A DNA stretch of 6,678 nucleotides from Gemmatimonadaceae bacterium. Lineage in GTDB: Bacteria; Gemmatimonadota; Gemmatimonadetes; Gemmatimonadales; Gemmatimonadaceae. A program made the position numbers and the translations under genes. Below the pieces are notes generated by a model. That model was not told the DNA's origin. It did not search any database and saw only the letters and a program-made list of their open reading frames with translations. Below are positions 1 through 5,480 of the stretch, one piece after another. Positions within the stretch are counted from its first letter, which is position 1, and each line of letters opens with the position of its first letter. The stretch lies in the NCBI GenBank assembly GCA_014379705.1, contig JACMLI010000452.1, forward strand, positions 1 through 6,678, read 5' to 3'.

Positions 1-1298
1 ATCCGCTCCTGCAGCAGCGTGTCACGATCGCGCACCGTCACTGTCTGGTCCGCCATCGTCTGCCCGTCGACGGTGATGCAGAACGGTGTGCCGATCTCGT
101 CCTGGCGGCGATAGCGACGGCCGATGGCTCCGCTTTCGTCGTAGAACACCGGGAAGCGCGCCCGGAGGTCCTTCGCCAGCGCCTGGGCGAACTCCGGCAT
201 GCCGTCCTTTTTCACCAGCGGGAAGATGCCGGCCTTGACCGGTGCGAGCTTTGCGTCGAAGCCGAGCACGACGCGACCTTCGGTTTCCCCGGGGACTTCT
301 TCCTCGCGGTACGCGTTCACGAGCAGCGCGAGGGTCGTGCGATCGGCGCCCACCGATGTCTCGATCACGTACGGCAGGTAGCGACGGTTCGAGACCTGGT
401 CGACGTATTCCAGTCGCTTGGATGAGTATTCCTGATGCCGGCCAAGGTCGAAGTCGCCGCGATGGTGGACGCCCTCGATCTCCTGGAAGCCAAGGGTGCC
501 GCCGAAGTCGAATTGGATGTCGAACGCGGCGCGGGCGTAATGCGCGAGTTCCTTCTCCGTGTGCTGGTGAAAGAGCAACCGGTCCTCGGCGAGCCCCAGG
601 CCGCGGTGCCACTCCATGCGCTGCGTCTTCCAGAACTCGAATGCGGCCATGTGGTCGCCCTGCGGATCAACGAAGAACTGCATCTCCATCTGCTCGAACT
701 CGCGCGTCCGGAAGATGAAGTTGCCTGGCGTGATCTCGTTGCGGAACGCCTTGCCGATCTGGGCGATGCCGAACGGGATCTTCTGGCGCGACGCCTGCTG
801 CACGTTCAGGAAGTTCACGTAGATGCCCTGCGCCGTTTCCGGGCGCAGGTACGCAACGCTCGCCGTGTCCTCGAGGGGACCGATGTGCGTCTTGAACATC
901 AGGTTGAACAGGCGCGGCTCGGTGAGCTCGCAGTCGGCATGCTCGCCGGGGTGCTTGCTGGGCTTGCGTGGGCACTGCGCCGTGTCGAGCTGGTCGGCGC
1001 GGAAGCGCGCCTTGCAGGCCTTGCAGTCGACCATCGGGTCGGTGAAACCGGCGACGTGGCCCGACGCTTCCCAAACACGCGGATGCATCAGGATCGCGGC
1101 GTCGAGCCCCTCGATGTCGTCGCGCGCGCGGACCATGGCGTGCCACCAGCGGTCCTTCACGTTCTTCTTGAGTTCCACGCCCAGGGGGCCATAGTCCCAG
1201 ACCGACCCCGCGCCTCCGTAGATCTCGGAGGACTGGAAGATGAAACCGCGTCGCTTGCACAGCGACACGAGCTTCTCCATAACGTCGGGATGGGGCAT
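1..1298 (-). CDS. glyQS: Glycine--tRNA ligase, alpha2 (single-chain) type, 3' end cut by window edge
   Basis: This cytoplasmic class II synthetase charges tRNA-Gly with glycine using ATP. I translated 432 uninterrupted codons from the ATG at 1298-1296, with no stop before position 1. Visible landmarks are the N-terminal substrate region GFIFQSSEIYGG (residues 18-29), a Cys-containing insertion with C92, C95, C109 and C123 that may bind zinc, YLRPETAQG (150-158), class II motif 2 with FRNEITPGNFIFRTREFEQ (185-203), motif 3 with GADRTTLALL (317-326), and the C-terminal anticodon-binding fold with EIGTPFCITVDGQT (401-414). The last visible residues, TVTVRDRDT, normally lie shortly before the C-terminus, so only a few dozen residues should be missing. 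No Shine-Dalgarno sequence precedes either Met1 or the in-frame Met7 (1280-1278), so the exact start is uncertain. The gene is a housekeeping neighbour of the amine dehydrogenase operon, with no known role in it. Confidence 0.96.
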   Translation of the reverse strand, partial: MPHPDVMEKLVSLCKRRGFIFQSSEIYGGAGSVWDYGPLGVELKKNVKDRWWHAMVRARDDIEGLDAAILMHPRVWEASGHVAGFTDPMVDCKACKARFRADQLDTAQCPRKPSKHPGEHADCELTEPRLFNLMFKTHIGPLEDTASVAYLRPETAQGIYVNFLNVQQASRQKIPFGIAQIGKAFRNEITPGNFIFRTREFEQMEMQFFVDPQGDHMAAFEFWKTQRMEWHRGLGLAEDRLLFHQHTEKELAHYARAAFDIQFDFGGTLGFQEIEGVHHRGDFDLGRHQEYSSKRLEYVDQVSNRRYLPYVIETSVGADRTTLALLVNAYREEEVPGETEGRVVLGFDAKLAPVKAGIFPLVKKDGMPEFAQALAKDLRARFPVFYDESGAIGRRYRRQDEIGTPFCITVDGQTMADQTVTVRDRDTLLQER

Positions 1299-1414
1299 GG
1301 CCGGGGGGACGGGATGGACGGGTGGACGGGATGGACGGGTGACTGCTGACGGACAGCGACCGGTCTCGGGCAAGATAACCAGGACGACGACACTGGGCCC
1401 CCGCTTCGCAGGAG
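1299..1414. other. Spacer between qhpE and glyQS
   Basis: These 116 nt hold no gene. Read on the minus strand, a small hairpin (5-bp stem GGAGC/GCTCC, positions 1411-1425) straddles the qhpE stop codon but has no T-run after it, so I do not call a terminator. TATCTT (minus strand, 1377-1372) resembles a -10 box at 4 of 6 positions, but no good -35 box lies at the proper distance. The part next to glyQS is a pyrimidine-rich 17-bp tandem duplication. A promoter for glyQS would be expected here because it is a housekeeping gene, but read-through from the qhp operon cannot be excluded. Confidence 0.5.
1308..1341. repeat. Perfect 17-bp tandem duplication upstream of glyQS
   Basis: The unit GACGGGATGGACGGGTG (plus strand) occurs twice head to tail at 1308-1324 and 1325-1341 without a mismatch. 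Each unit is itself two near-copies of a GGACGGG(A/T) octamer, so the tract has an inner period of 8-9 bp. On the coding strand of glyQS it reads as a C/T-rich tract of CCATCCCGTC and CCACCCGTC type, ending 9 nt before the start codon. Slippage would explain the duplication. Whether it affects glyQS expression is unknown. Confidence 0.85.
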
Positions 1415-2164
1415 CTAGCCGCTCCGGGCGTCTTCCCTGATGAATGGTGGGCCGTCGGTCGAGGCTCCCTGGATCGCGTGCAAGACTGCCGCGGCGTCCT
1501 GCAGGTCAGGGCGAGTTGCGAGCAGGCGGCCCAGCAGGCCGGTGGCGTTGGCAACGGCGAACGAGACGCCGGAGAGGTTGCGCTCCGTGACCACGCCCGG
1601 GATCGGGCGGGGCCACGGGGATGCCGCGAGTCCGGGGCCTAACGCTCCCTGCCGAACGGCAATCGCAAAGCGCGGGCAATCGGCGTCGGCGGTTACGCCC
1701 ACGACCCCGGGGAGCGAGCCCGGATACCAGCATACCAGACCGTCGCCTGACGCAGACACGACCAGGGCGCCACGCTCGCGCGCCAGCGCGAGAGCGCTCT
1801 CGAACAGGGGCATGTGGACCGCGTTCGTCGTGCCAAGGCTGAGATTGATCAGCCGCGCGCCATCGTTCACGGCCCACGTGATCGCCTCGGCCAGGATCCG
1901 GGCGCTCGTGGCAAGCTGGGCATCGAGGACGCGGATCGGCACGAGGGTCGCTGCCGGGAGCTTCTCCCGCACCGCGGCAGCGACGGCGGTGCCGTGACCG
2001 AGGCGGTCGGAGGTGTCGTCACGGTTCTCCCCAACGAGCGAGACGCCCCCTTCCACGCTGCCCACATGCGGATGGCCGGGCGCGATGCCGCTGTCGACGA
2101 TCGCGATACGAAGCCCAGCGCCGTCGACGGCGCCGGGGCGATACGCGTGGTACGTGCCGCTCAT
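1415..2164 (-). CDS. qhpE: Subtilisin-like serine protease that removes the gamma-subunit leader (QhpE)
   Basis: This is a 249-residue S8-family protease. The catalytic triad is visible: Asp24 in IAIVDSGI, His57 in RLGHGTAVAAA and Ser201 in SGVSFAVANATG. It has no signal peptide, no prodomain and no membrane segment, which fits a cytoplasmic processing enzyme. In the QHNDH system the qhpE product cuts the leader from the cross-linked gamma subunit, and its place in this operon supports the same job. The residue aligning with the usual oxyanion-hole Asn (AGN in subtilisins) is Asp141, in VVSASGDG. The start ATG (2164-2162) overlaps the qhpF stop as ATGA and has no Shine-Dalgarno sequence, so translation is probably coupled to qhpF. 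The stop is TAG at 1417-1415. The S8 assignment is certain from the motifs. The specific QhpE role rests on context and on the small, prodomain-less form. Confidence 0.9.
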   Translation of the reverse strand: MSGTYHAYRPGAVDGAGLRIAIVDSGIAPGHPHVGSVEGGVSLVGENRDDTSDRLGHGTAVAAAVREKLPAATLVPIRVLDAQLATSARILAEAITWAVNDGARLINLSLGTTNAVHMPLFESALALARERGALVVSASGDGLVCWYPGSLPGVVGVTADADCPRFAIAVRQGALGPGLAASPWPRPIPGVVTERNLSGVSFAVANATGLLGRLLATRPDLQDAAAVLHAIQGASTDGPPFIREDARSG

Positions 2165-3948
2165 GGGATCGCGACCGTTGCAGTCCCGGCGAACAGGCGG
2201 GCAAATGGACCGTCGCTCGAGGCGAGCACCGCCGGAACGCCATCGTCGACGATGCGTCCGCCCTCGAGCACGATCGCGCGATCGGCGAGCCCCGCGACCT
2301 GCGGACGATGCGTGATGAGCACGACGGTGCGCTCGCGCAACCAGCCGCGCATCGCGCCGAAGACGGCCGCTTCCGTGGACGCGTCGAGTGCACTGGTGGC
2401 TTCGTCGAGGATCAGCACGCGCGGATTGGCGAGCCAGGCGCGCGCGAGTGCAAGGCGCTGGCGCTCACCCGACGACATGGCCCGGCCGCGTTCACCCAGC
2501 ACGGTCTCGAGGCCTGTCGGCGTCGCCGCGACCCACTCGCCGAGGCTGGCCGCCTGTAACGCCTCGTGCAGCTCGGCGTCCGTCGCGTCGGGCGCGGCGA
2601 TGCGCAGGTTCATCGCGAGCGACGCGTGAAAGACGAAGGGGTCGGTCTCCACGGCGAGGATCTCCTGCCGGACGAAGGCAAGGGGGAGCGCCTTCAGGTC
2701 CACCCCGTCGAGGCGCACCGTGCCCACGCGCGGATCGGCCTGCCTGACGAGGAGGTCGGCGATGGTGGATTTCCCTCCCCCGCTCGCCCCGATGATCGCG
2801 ACGCACGAGCGCGGCGCGACCTGCACGGTCACGCCGTCGAGGAGGATCCCGCGATCGAAGAAATAGTGCACGTTCTCGAGGTCGATCGCGCCCGCGCCCC
2901 GCGGTGGCGCCACCGACCCGGGGGCGTCGCTCACGTCGATGTGCGTCTCGAGGATCTCGTTCACCCGCTGGAGGGACACGCGCGCGGATGCAATGCTCGC
3001 GTAGATCCCCATCAGCCCCTGCACCGGCATGAGCAACCGCATCTGGTAGGCCGCAAAGGCGACGAGCGTCCCCATCGTGATCTCGCCGGCGATCACGCGC
3101 CATCCGCCATACAGGAAGACGGCCGAGCTCCCCACGGCGAGGAGCACGCCGGGCAGGCCTCCCGACAGGTACGTCTGGCGCCGCATGGTCATCAGCGCCT
3201 GGATGAAGCCCTCGTTGCGCTGGCGGAACTCGTCTTCGCTGCGGCGCTGCGCGTTGTGCGCCACCAGCAGCTTCATGCCCTGCAGGGCCTCGATGAGGAA
3301 GGTGCCCACCCCGGCGCTGCGGTCGCGAACGAGCGCCACCGACCCCTCCAGGCTCCGGCGATAGCGCACCAGGGCCCAGATCGCGGCGGGCAGGGCGAGT
3401 AGTCCAACGAGGAAAAGCCGCGCGTCGAGGAGCACCAGCATCACCACGCTCCCGGCCAGGTACACGACCTGCCCGATCCACGCGAGCGCCACTTCGGCGG
3501 AGACCCGCTGGATTTCGGCGATGTCGCTGTTGATGCGCGACGCGATCTGCCCGATCGGCGTCGCGGCGAAGTAGCGCGGGGACAGGCGCTGCAGGTGCCG
3601 GAAGACGTCGAGCCGCATGTCGAACAGGATCTCGGCCGACACGCGGGTGTAGCGCAACCCGCTGAACACGTTCACCGCGAGGGATGCCGCGGTCAGGCCG
3701 AGGAACCCACCGACGACCCAGAAGAGCGCACCGAGGTCGCGCCCGATCAGGGCGCGGTCGACGAGGACCTTGCTGAGGAAGGGCTGGACGAGGGAGAGCG
3801 CCGTGCCAACGAGGGACAGCAGCACGACCGGGACGAGCCGCCCGGCGTAGGGGCGGACGTACTTCGTGAATCGTGAATCGAGGAACGCGAGCGGGCGGGA
3901 GTCCGACATCAGCACGCGTGAGCTACGCTCGGGAGACCGAAACGACAC
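2161..3948 (-). CDS. qhpF: ABC exporter, fused membrane and ATPase domains, for the gamma subunit (QhpF)
   Basis: This is a 595-residue half-transporter that would act as a homodimer in the cytoplasmic membrane. An ABC exporter membrane domain with about six helices spans residues 38-320, for example RLVPVVLLSLVGTALSLV and VVYLAGSVVMLVLL. The ATPase domain follows: Walker A GASGGGKST (387-395), signature MSSGERQRLALARA (491-504), Walker B VLILDEATSALD (511-522) and H-loop His547. The Q-loop reads AVETDPFVF, so the usual Gln is replaced by Thr435. In the family QhpF is proposed to move the cross-linked, trimmed gamma subunit out of the cytoplasm. No N-terminal C39 peptidase domain is present, consistent with a separate protease, QhpE. 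Two starts are possible. GTG at 3948 has GGAG four nt upstream, inside a hairpin. ATG at 3909 begins MSDSRPLAFLDSRF and lacks a clear Shine-Dalgarno sequence. The 3' end overlaps qhpE by ATGA. Confidence 0.92.
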   Translation of the reverse strand: MSFRSPERSSRVLMSDSRPLAFLDSRFTKYVRPYAGRLVPVVLLSLVGTALSLVQPFLSKVLVDRALIGRDLGALFWVVGGFLGLTAASLAVNVFSGLRYTRVSAEILFDMRLDVFRHLQRLSPRYFAATPIGQIASRINSDIAEIQRVSAEVALAWIGQVVYLAGSVVMLVLLDARLFLVGLLALPAAIWALVRYRRSLEGSVALVRDRSAGVGTFLIEALQGMKLLVAHNAQRRSEDEFRQRNEGFIQALMTMRRQTYLSGGLPGVLLAVGSSAVFLYGGWRVIAGEITMGTLVAFAAYQMRLLMPVQGLMGIYASIASARVSLQRVNEILETHIDVSDAPGSVAPPRGAGAIDLENVHYFFDRGILLDGVTVQVAPRSCVAIIGASGGGKSTIADLLVRQADPRVGTVRLDGVDLKALPLAFVRQEILAVETDPFVFHASLAMNLRIAAPDATDAELHEALQAASLGEWVAATPTGLETVLGERGRAMSSGERQRLALARAWLANPRVLILDEATSALDASTEAAVFGAMRGWLRERTVVLITHRPQVAGLADRAIVLEGGRIVDDGVPAVLASSDGPFARLFAGTATVAIP

Positions 3949-3952
3949 GGGG

Positions 3953-3970
3953 CTCCGGCCTTCGCCGGAG
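3953..3970 (-). promoter_or_regulatory. Intercistronic hairpin between qhpB and qhpF
   Basis: On the minus strand the sequence reads CTCCGGC-GAAG-GCCGGAG, a perfect 7-bp GC-rich stem with a 4-nt loop. It starts 8 nt after the qhpB stop codon. No T-run follows, so it is not a standard intrinsic terminator. Its 3' arm contains GGAG, which lies 4 nt before the GTG at 3948 and would be hidden when the stem forms. It might protect the 3' end of the structural-gene mRNA or lower translation of qhpF. Both roles are inference. Confidence 0.55.
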
Positions 3971-3978
3971 CGACGGAC

Positions 3979-5070
3979 TTATGGAACGACAATCACGTCC
4001 GTCATGTCGGCGCGGTATTCCACCGTGCGGATCTTCTGCAGGGTCTGCGCATCGAACATGTCGATCGTCGGCCCGGCCGTATGGATGTAGAGGACGCGCC
4101 CATTGGTGCTCACCGTGAGCCCCATGCGGGGGCGTCCCTCGAACTCCACGCGCTGGCCGACGCGCCGACCCTGGAGGTCGAACGTCCAGAACTGGTAGTT
4201 GCCGACCTGCTGCCGCAGGCCATACCCGCGTTGCCGGCCGGGGGCGAGGGCGAATCCCACCGGCTCGCTGGGCCCTAACGAGTAGAACTCGACGGCCCGC
4301 TTCGTGAGGTCCACGCGGGCCACGCCCATGAGGGTCCGGCGGTTGATCAGGTCCGTCGAGCGGAACAGGCCTGTGTAGAAGCCCGGCTCCTCGTACAGGC
4401 TCTCGGGGAAGCCGAAGTTGAGCGTGCCGAGGCCGTCGTCCACCGAGCGCTGCAGGTCCCAGCGGTCCACCTGCTTGAGCGTCGCCGAGTCGTAGATCAG
4501 GATGTCCTCGGCGGTGAAGAAGTACATCAGCGCGCCATCGGGAGAGAAGATGATCTGCGCGAACTCGCGCTCCTCGCCGTTGGGCCACTTGATGGTGTCG
4601 GTCACCGCCTTCGTCGTCAGGTCGTACTTGAGGAGCGTCGGCTTGCCGATCTCCCACCGGTCGGACTTGCGCTGCGCCGTCTTCACGAGGAGCACGGCAA
4701 AGCGATCGCGCGGGTCCACATTGAAGTTCGTGATGCGAACACGCACCGAATCGTTGGACAGCGAGAACTGCCCCGTGGCCTTGCGCGTTGCGAGGTCGAA
4801 GACCTCGACGAACTCGAAGGCCGGTTCGATGGCGTACATCTTCTTCCGGTCGGCCGAGAGCGTGAGGCCGATCGGGATGCCGACCGAGACGCGCATCGAG
4901 TCCCGGACGTTCATCGACGCCTCGTCGATGACGAGGATCTTCTTGTCGTAGGTCCCGTAGTAGATGGTCCCGTTGCCGCCGGTGGTCGCGGGCGGGCCCT
5001 GTGCGCCCGCCCGTGCGGTCAGGACCACAAGGAGTGCTGCCGTGAACCCGAACTTCCAGCAGCGACTCAT
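3979..5070 (-). CDS. qhpB: Quinohemoprotein amine dehydrogenase beta subunit (QhpB)
   Basis: This 363-residue secreted subunit folds, in known QHNDH structures, as a seven-bladed beta-propeller that holds the gamma subunit and contributes to the active-site environment together with the diheme alpha subunit. Residues 1-23 form a Sec signal peptide: a basic start with Arg3 and Lys6, a hydrophobic core FTAALLVVL, and an Ala-Gly-Ala cleavage site before Gln24. The mature part shows the repeated beta-strand pattern of YVTN/propeller proteins, for example GTIYYGTYDKKILVIDEAS, ALMYFFTAEDILIYDSATL and GRVLYIHTAGPTIDMFDAQ. It has no heme motif (CxxCH), as expected for beta. The start ATG (5070-5068) overlaps the qhpC stop by ATGA and has no Shine-Dalgarno sequence, so it is probably read by coupled translation. 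An open frame continues upstream to 5634, but that part overlaps qhpC and does not belong to the gene. The stop is TAA at 3981-3979. The identification leans on the neighbouring gamma subunit as well as on length and fold pattern. Confidence 0.92.
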   Translation of the reverse strand: MSRCWKFGFTAALLVVLTARAGAQGPPATTGGNGTIYYGTYDKKILVIDEASMNVRDSMRVSVGIPIGLTLSADRKKMYAIEPAFEFVEVFDLATRKATGQFSLSNDSVRVRITNFNVDPRDRFAVLLVKTAQRKSDRWEIGKPTLLKYDLTTKAVTDTIKWPNGEEREFAQIIFSPDGALMYFFTAEDILIYDSATLKQVDRWDLQRSVDDGLGTLNFGFPESLYEEPGFYTGLFRSTDLINRRTLMGVARVDLTKRAVEFYSLGPSEPVGFALAPGRQRGYGLRQQVGNYQFWTFDLQGRRVGQRVEFEGRPRMGLTVSTNGRVLYIHTAGPTIDMFDAQTLQKIRTVEYRADMTDVIVVP

Positions 5071-5468
5071 GGGAAGATGAGGTCGATCTTGCGCCAGTCC
5101 TGCTGCGCGGCGGCGCACTTCGCGGTCCAGTCCGGGGCGTGGTTGTACAGGTCCGGCACGTGGATCGGCCAGAAGCAGGTCACGTAGCAGTCGTAGAGGT
5201 CGCGCTCCACCGGTTGGCAGAGCCCCGCCGTGGAGCCGGTGCTGTCGACTTCCCAGCCCGGCGCGAAGACGAACGAACAGCCTAACGGGATGTGCGGCCC
5301 CTCGGGCACGCGCGGCCCCTGCGTGCCCTGGAGGGCGACCACGTCCGTTGCATCGTGCACGTCTGATGGACCGGCACCGCCAACCGCCGCGGTGCCTGCC
5401 GCGGCGACGGGTGCAGCCAGCGACTCGATGGTGCGTGCCTTGCGATTGACGGGCTTGAGGTGGCGCAT
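5067..5468 (-). CDS. qhpC: Quinohemoprotein amine dehydrogenase gamma subunit precursor, CTQ-bearing (QhpC)
   Basis: This 133-residue precursor becomes the small catalytic subunit. In the mature Paracoccus/Pseudomonas protein the thioether pairs are Cys7-Glu16, Cys27-Asp33 and Cys41-Asp49, and Cys37-Trp43 forms cysteine tryptophylquinone. Here the same residues appear at exactly those spacings, shifted by 57: Cys64/Glu73 (GCSFVFAPGWEVD), Cys84/Asp90 (LCQPVERDLY), Cys98/Asp106 and Cys94/Trp100 (CYVTCFWPIHVPD). Asp90 also matches the proposed catalytic base, and QDWRK near the end is conserved. The N-terminus MRHLKPVNRKARTIE is a basic leader of the type expected to guide the maturase, not a Sec signal. 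It is followed by an Ala/Gly/Pro-rich stretch (19-60), so the region before the first bridging Cys is much longer than the 28-residue Paracoccus leader plus six residues. An additional Cys118 is not in the classical set. A Shine-Dalgarno GAGG lies 5 nt before the ATG. Confidence 0.97.
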   Translation of the reverse strand: MRHLKPVNRKARTIESLAAPVAAAGTAAVGGAGPSDVHDATDVVALQGTQGPRVPEGPHIPLGCSFVFAPGWEVDSTGSTAGLCQPVERDLYDCYVTCFWPIHVPDLYNHAPDWTAKCAAAQQDWRKIDLIFP

Positions 5469-5480
5469 GCGTGCCTCGCG
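5469..5480 (-). promoter_or_regulatory. Ribosome binding site of qhpC in the 12-nt qhpD-qhpC gap
   Basis: The gap reads CGCGAGGCACGC on the minus strand. GAGG (5477-5474) sits 5 nt upstream of the qhpC ATG. It is the clearest Shine-Dalgarno sequence in the window and supports the start MRHLKP. The next gene, qhpB, has none, so this site may load ribosomes for both structural subunits. Confidence 0.7.

Noticed and set aside
435..1349. 304-residue open frame on the plus strand
   Set aside because: It lies antisense to glyQS, whose full frame shows all class II synthetase motifs. The opposite frame stays open only because of high GC at third positions, and its protein has no recognisable domain.
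1353..1366. Palindrome GACCGGTC in the qhpE-glyQS spacer as an operator
   Set aside because: An 8-bp palindrome is expected by chance in GC-rich DNA, and no second copy or promoter is placed around it.
667..1554. 295-residue minus-strand frame across the qhpE-glyQS spacer
   Set aside because: It is an Arg/Pro/Ala-rich out-of-frame reading of both real genes and the repeat tract, with no family resemblance.
2566..3402. 278-residue plus-strand frame opposite qhpF
   Set aside because: It is the antisense shadow of a gene with intact Walker and signature motifs. Its His/Arg/Glu-rich composition is typical of reversed GC-rich codons.
2492..3481. 329-residue minus-strand frame inside qhpF
   Set aside because: It is an alternative frame of the ABC transporter gene, Arg/Gly-rich and without motifs.
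3953..3970. Intrinsic terminator after qhpB
   Set aside because: The stem is good, but no T-run follows on the minus strand and the next operon gene starts within about 40 nt.
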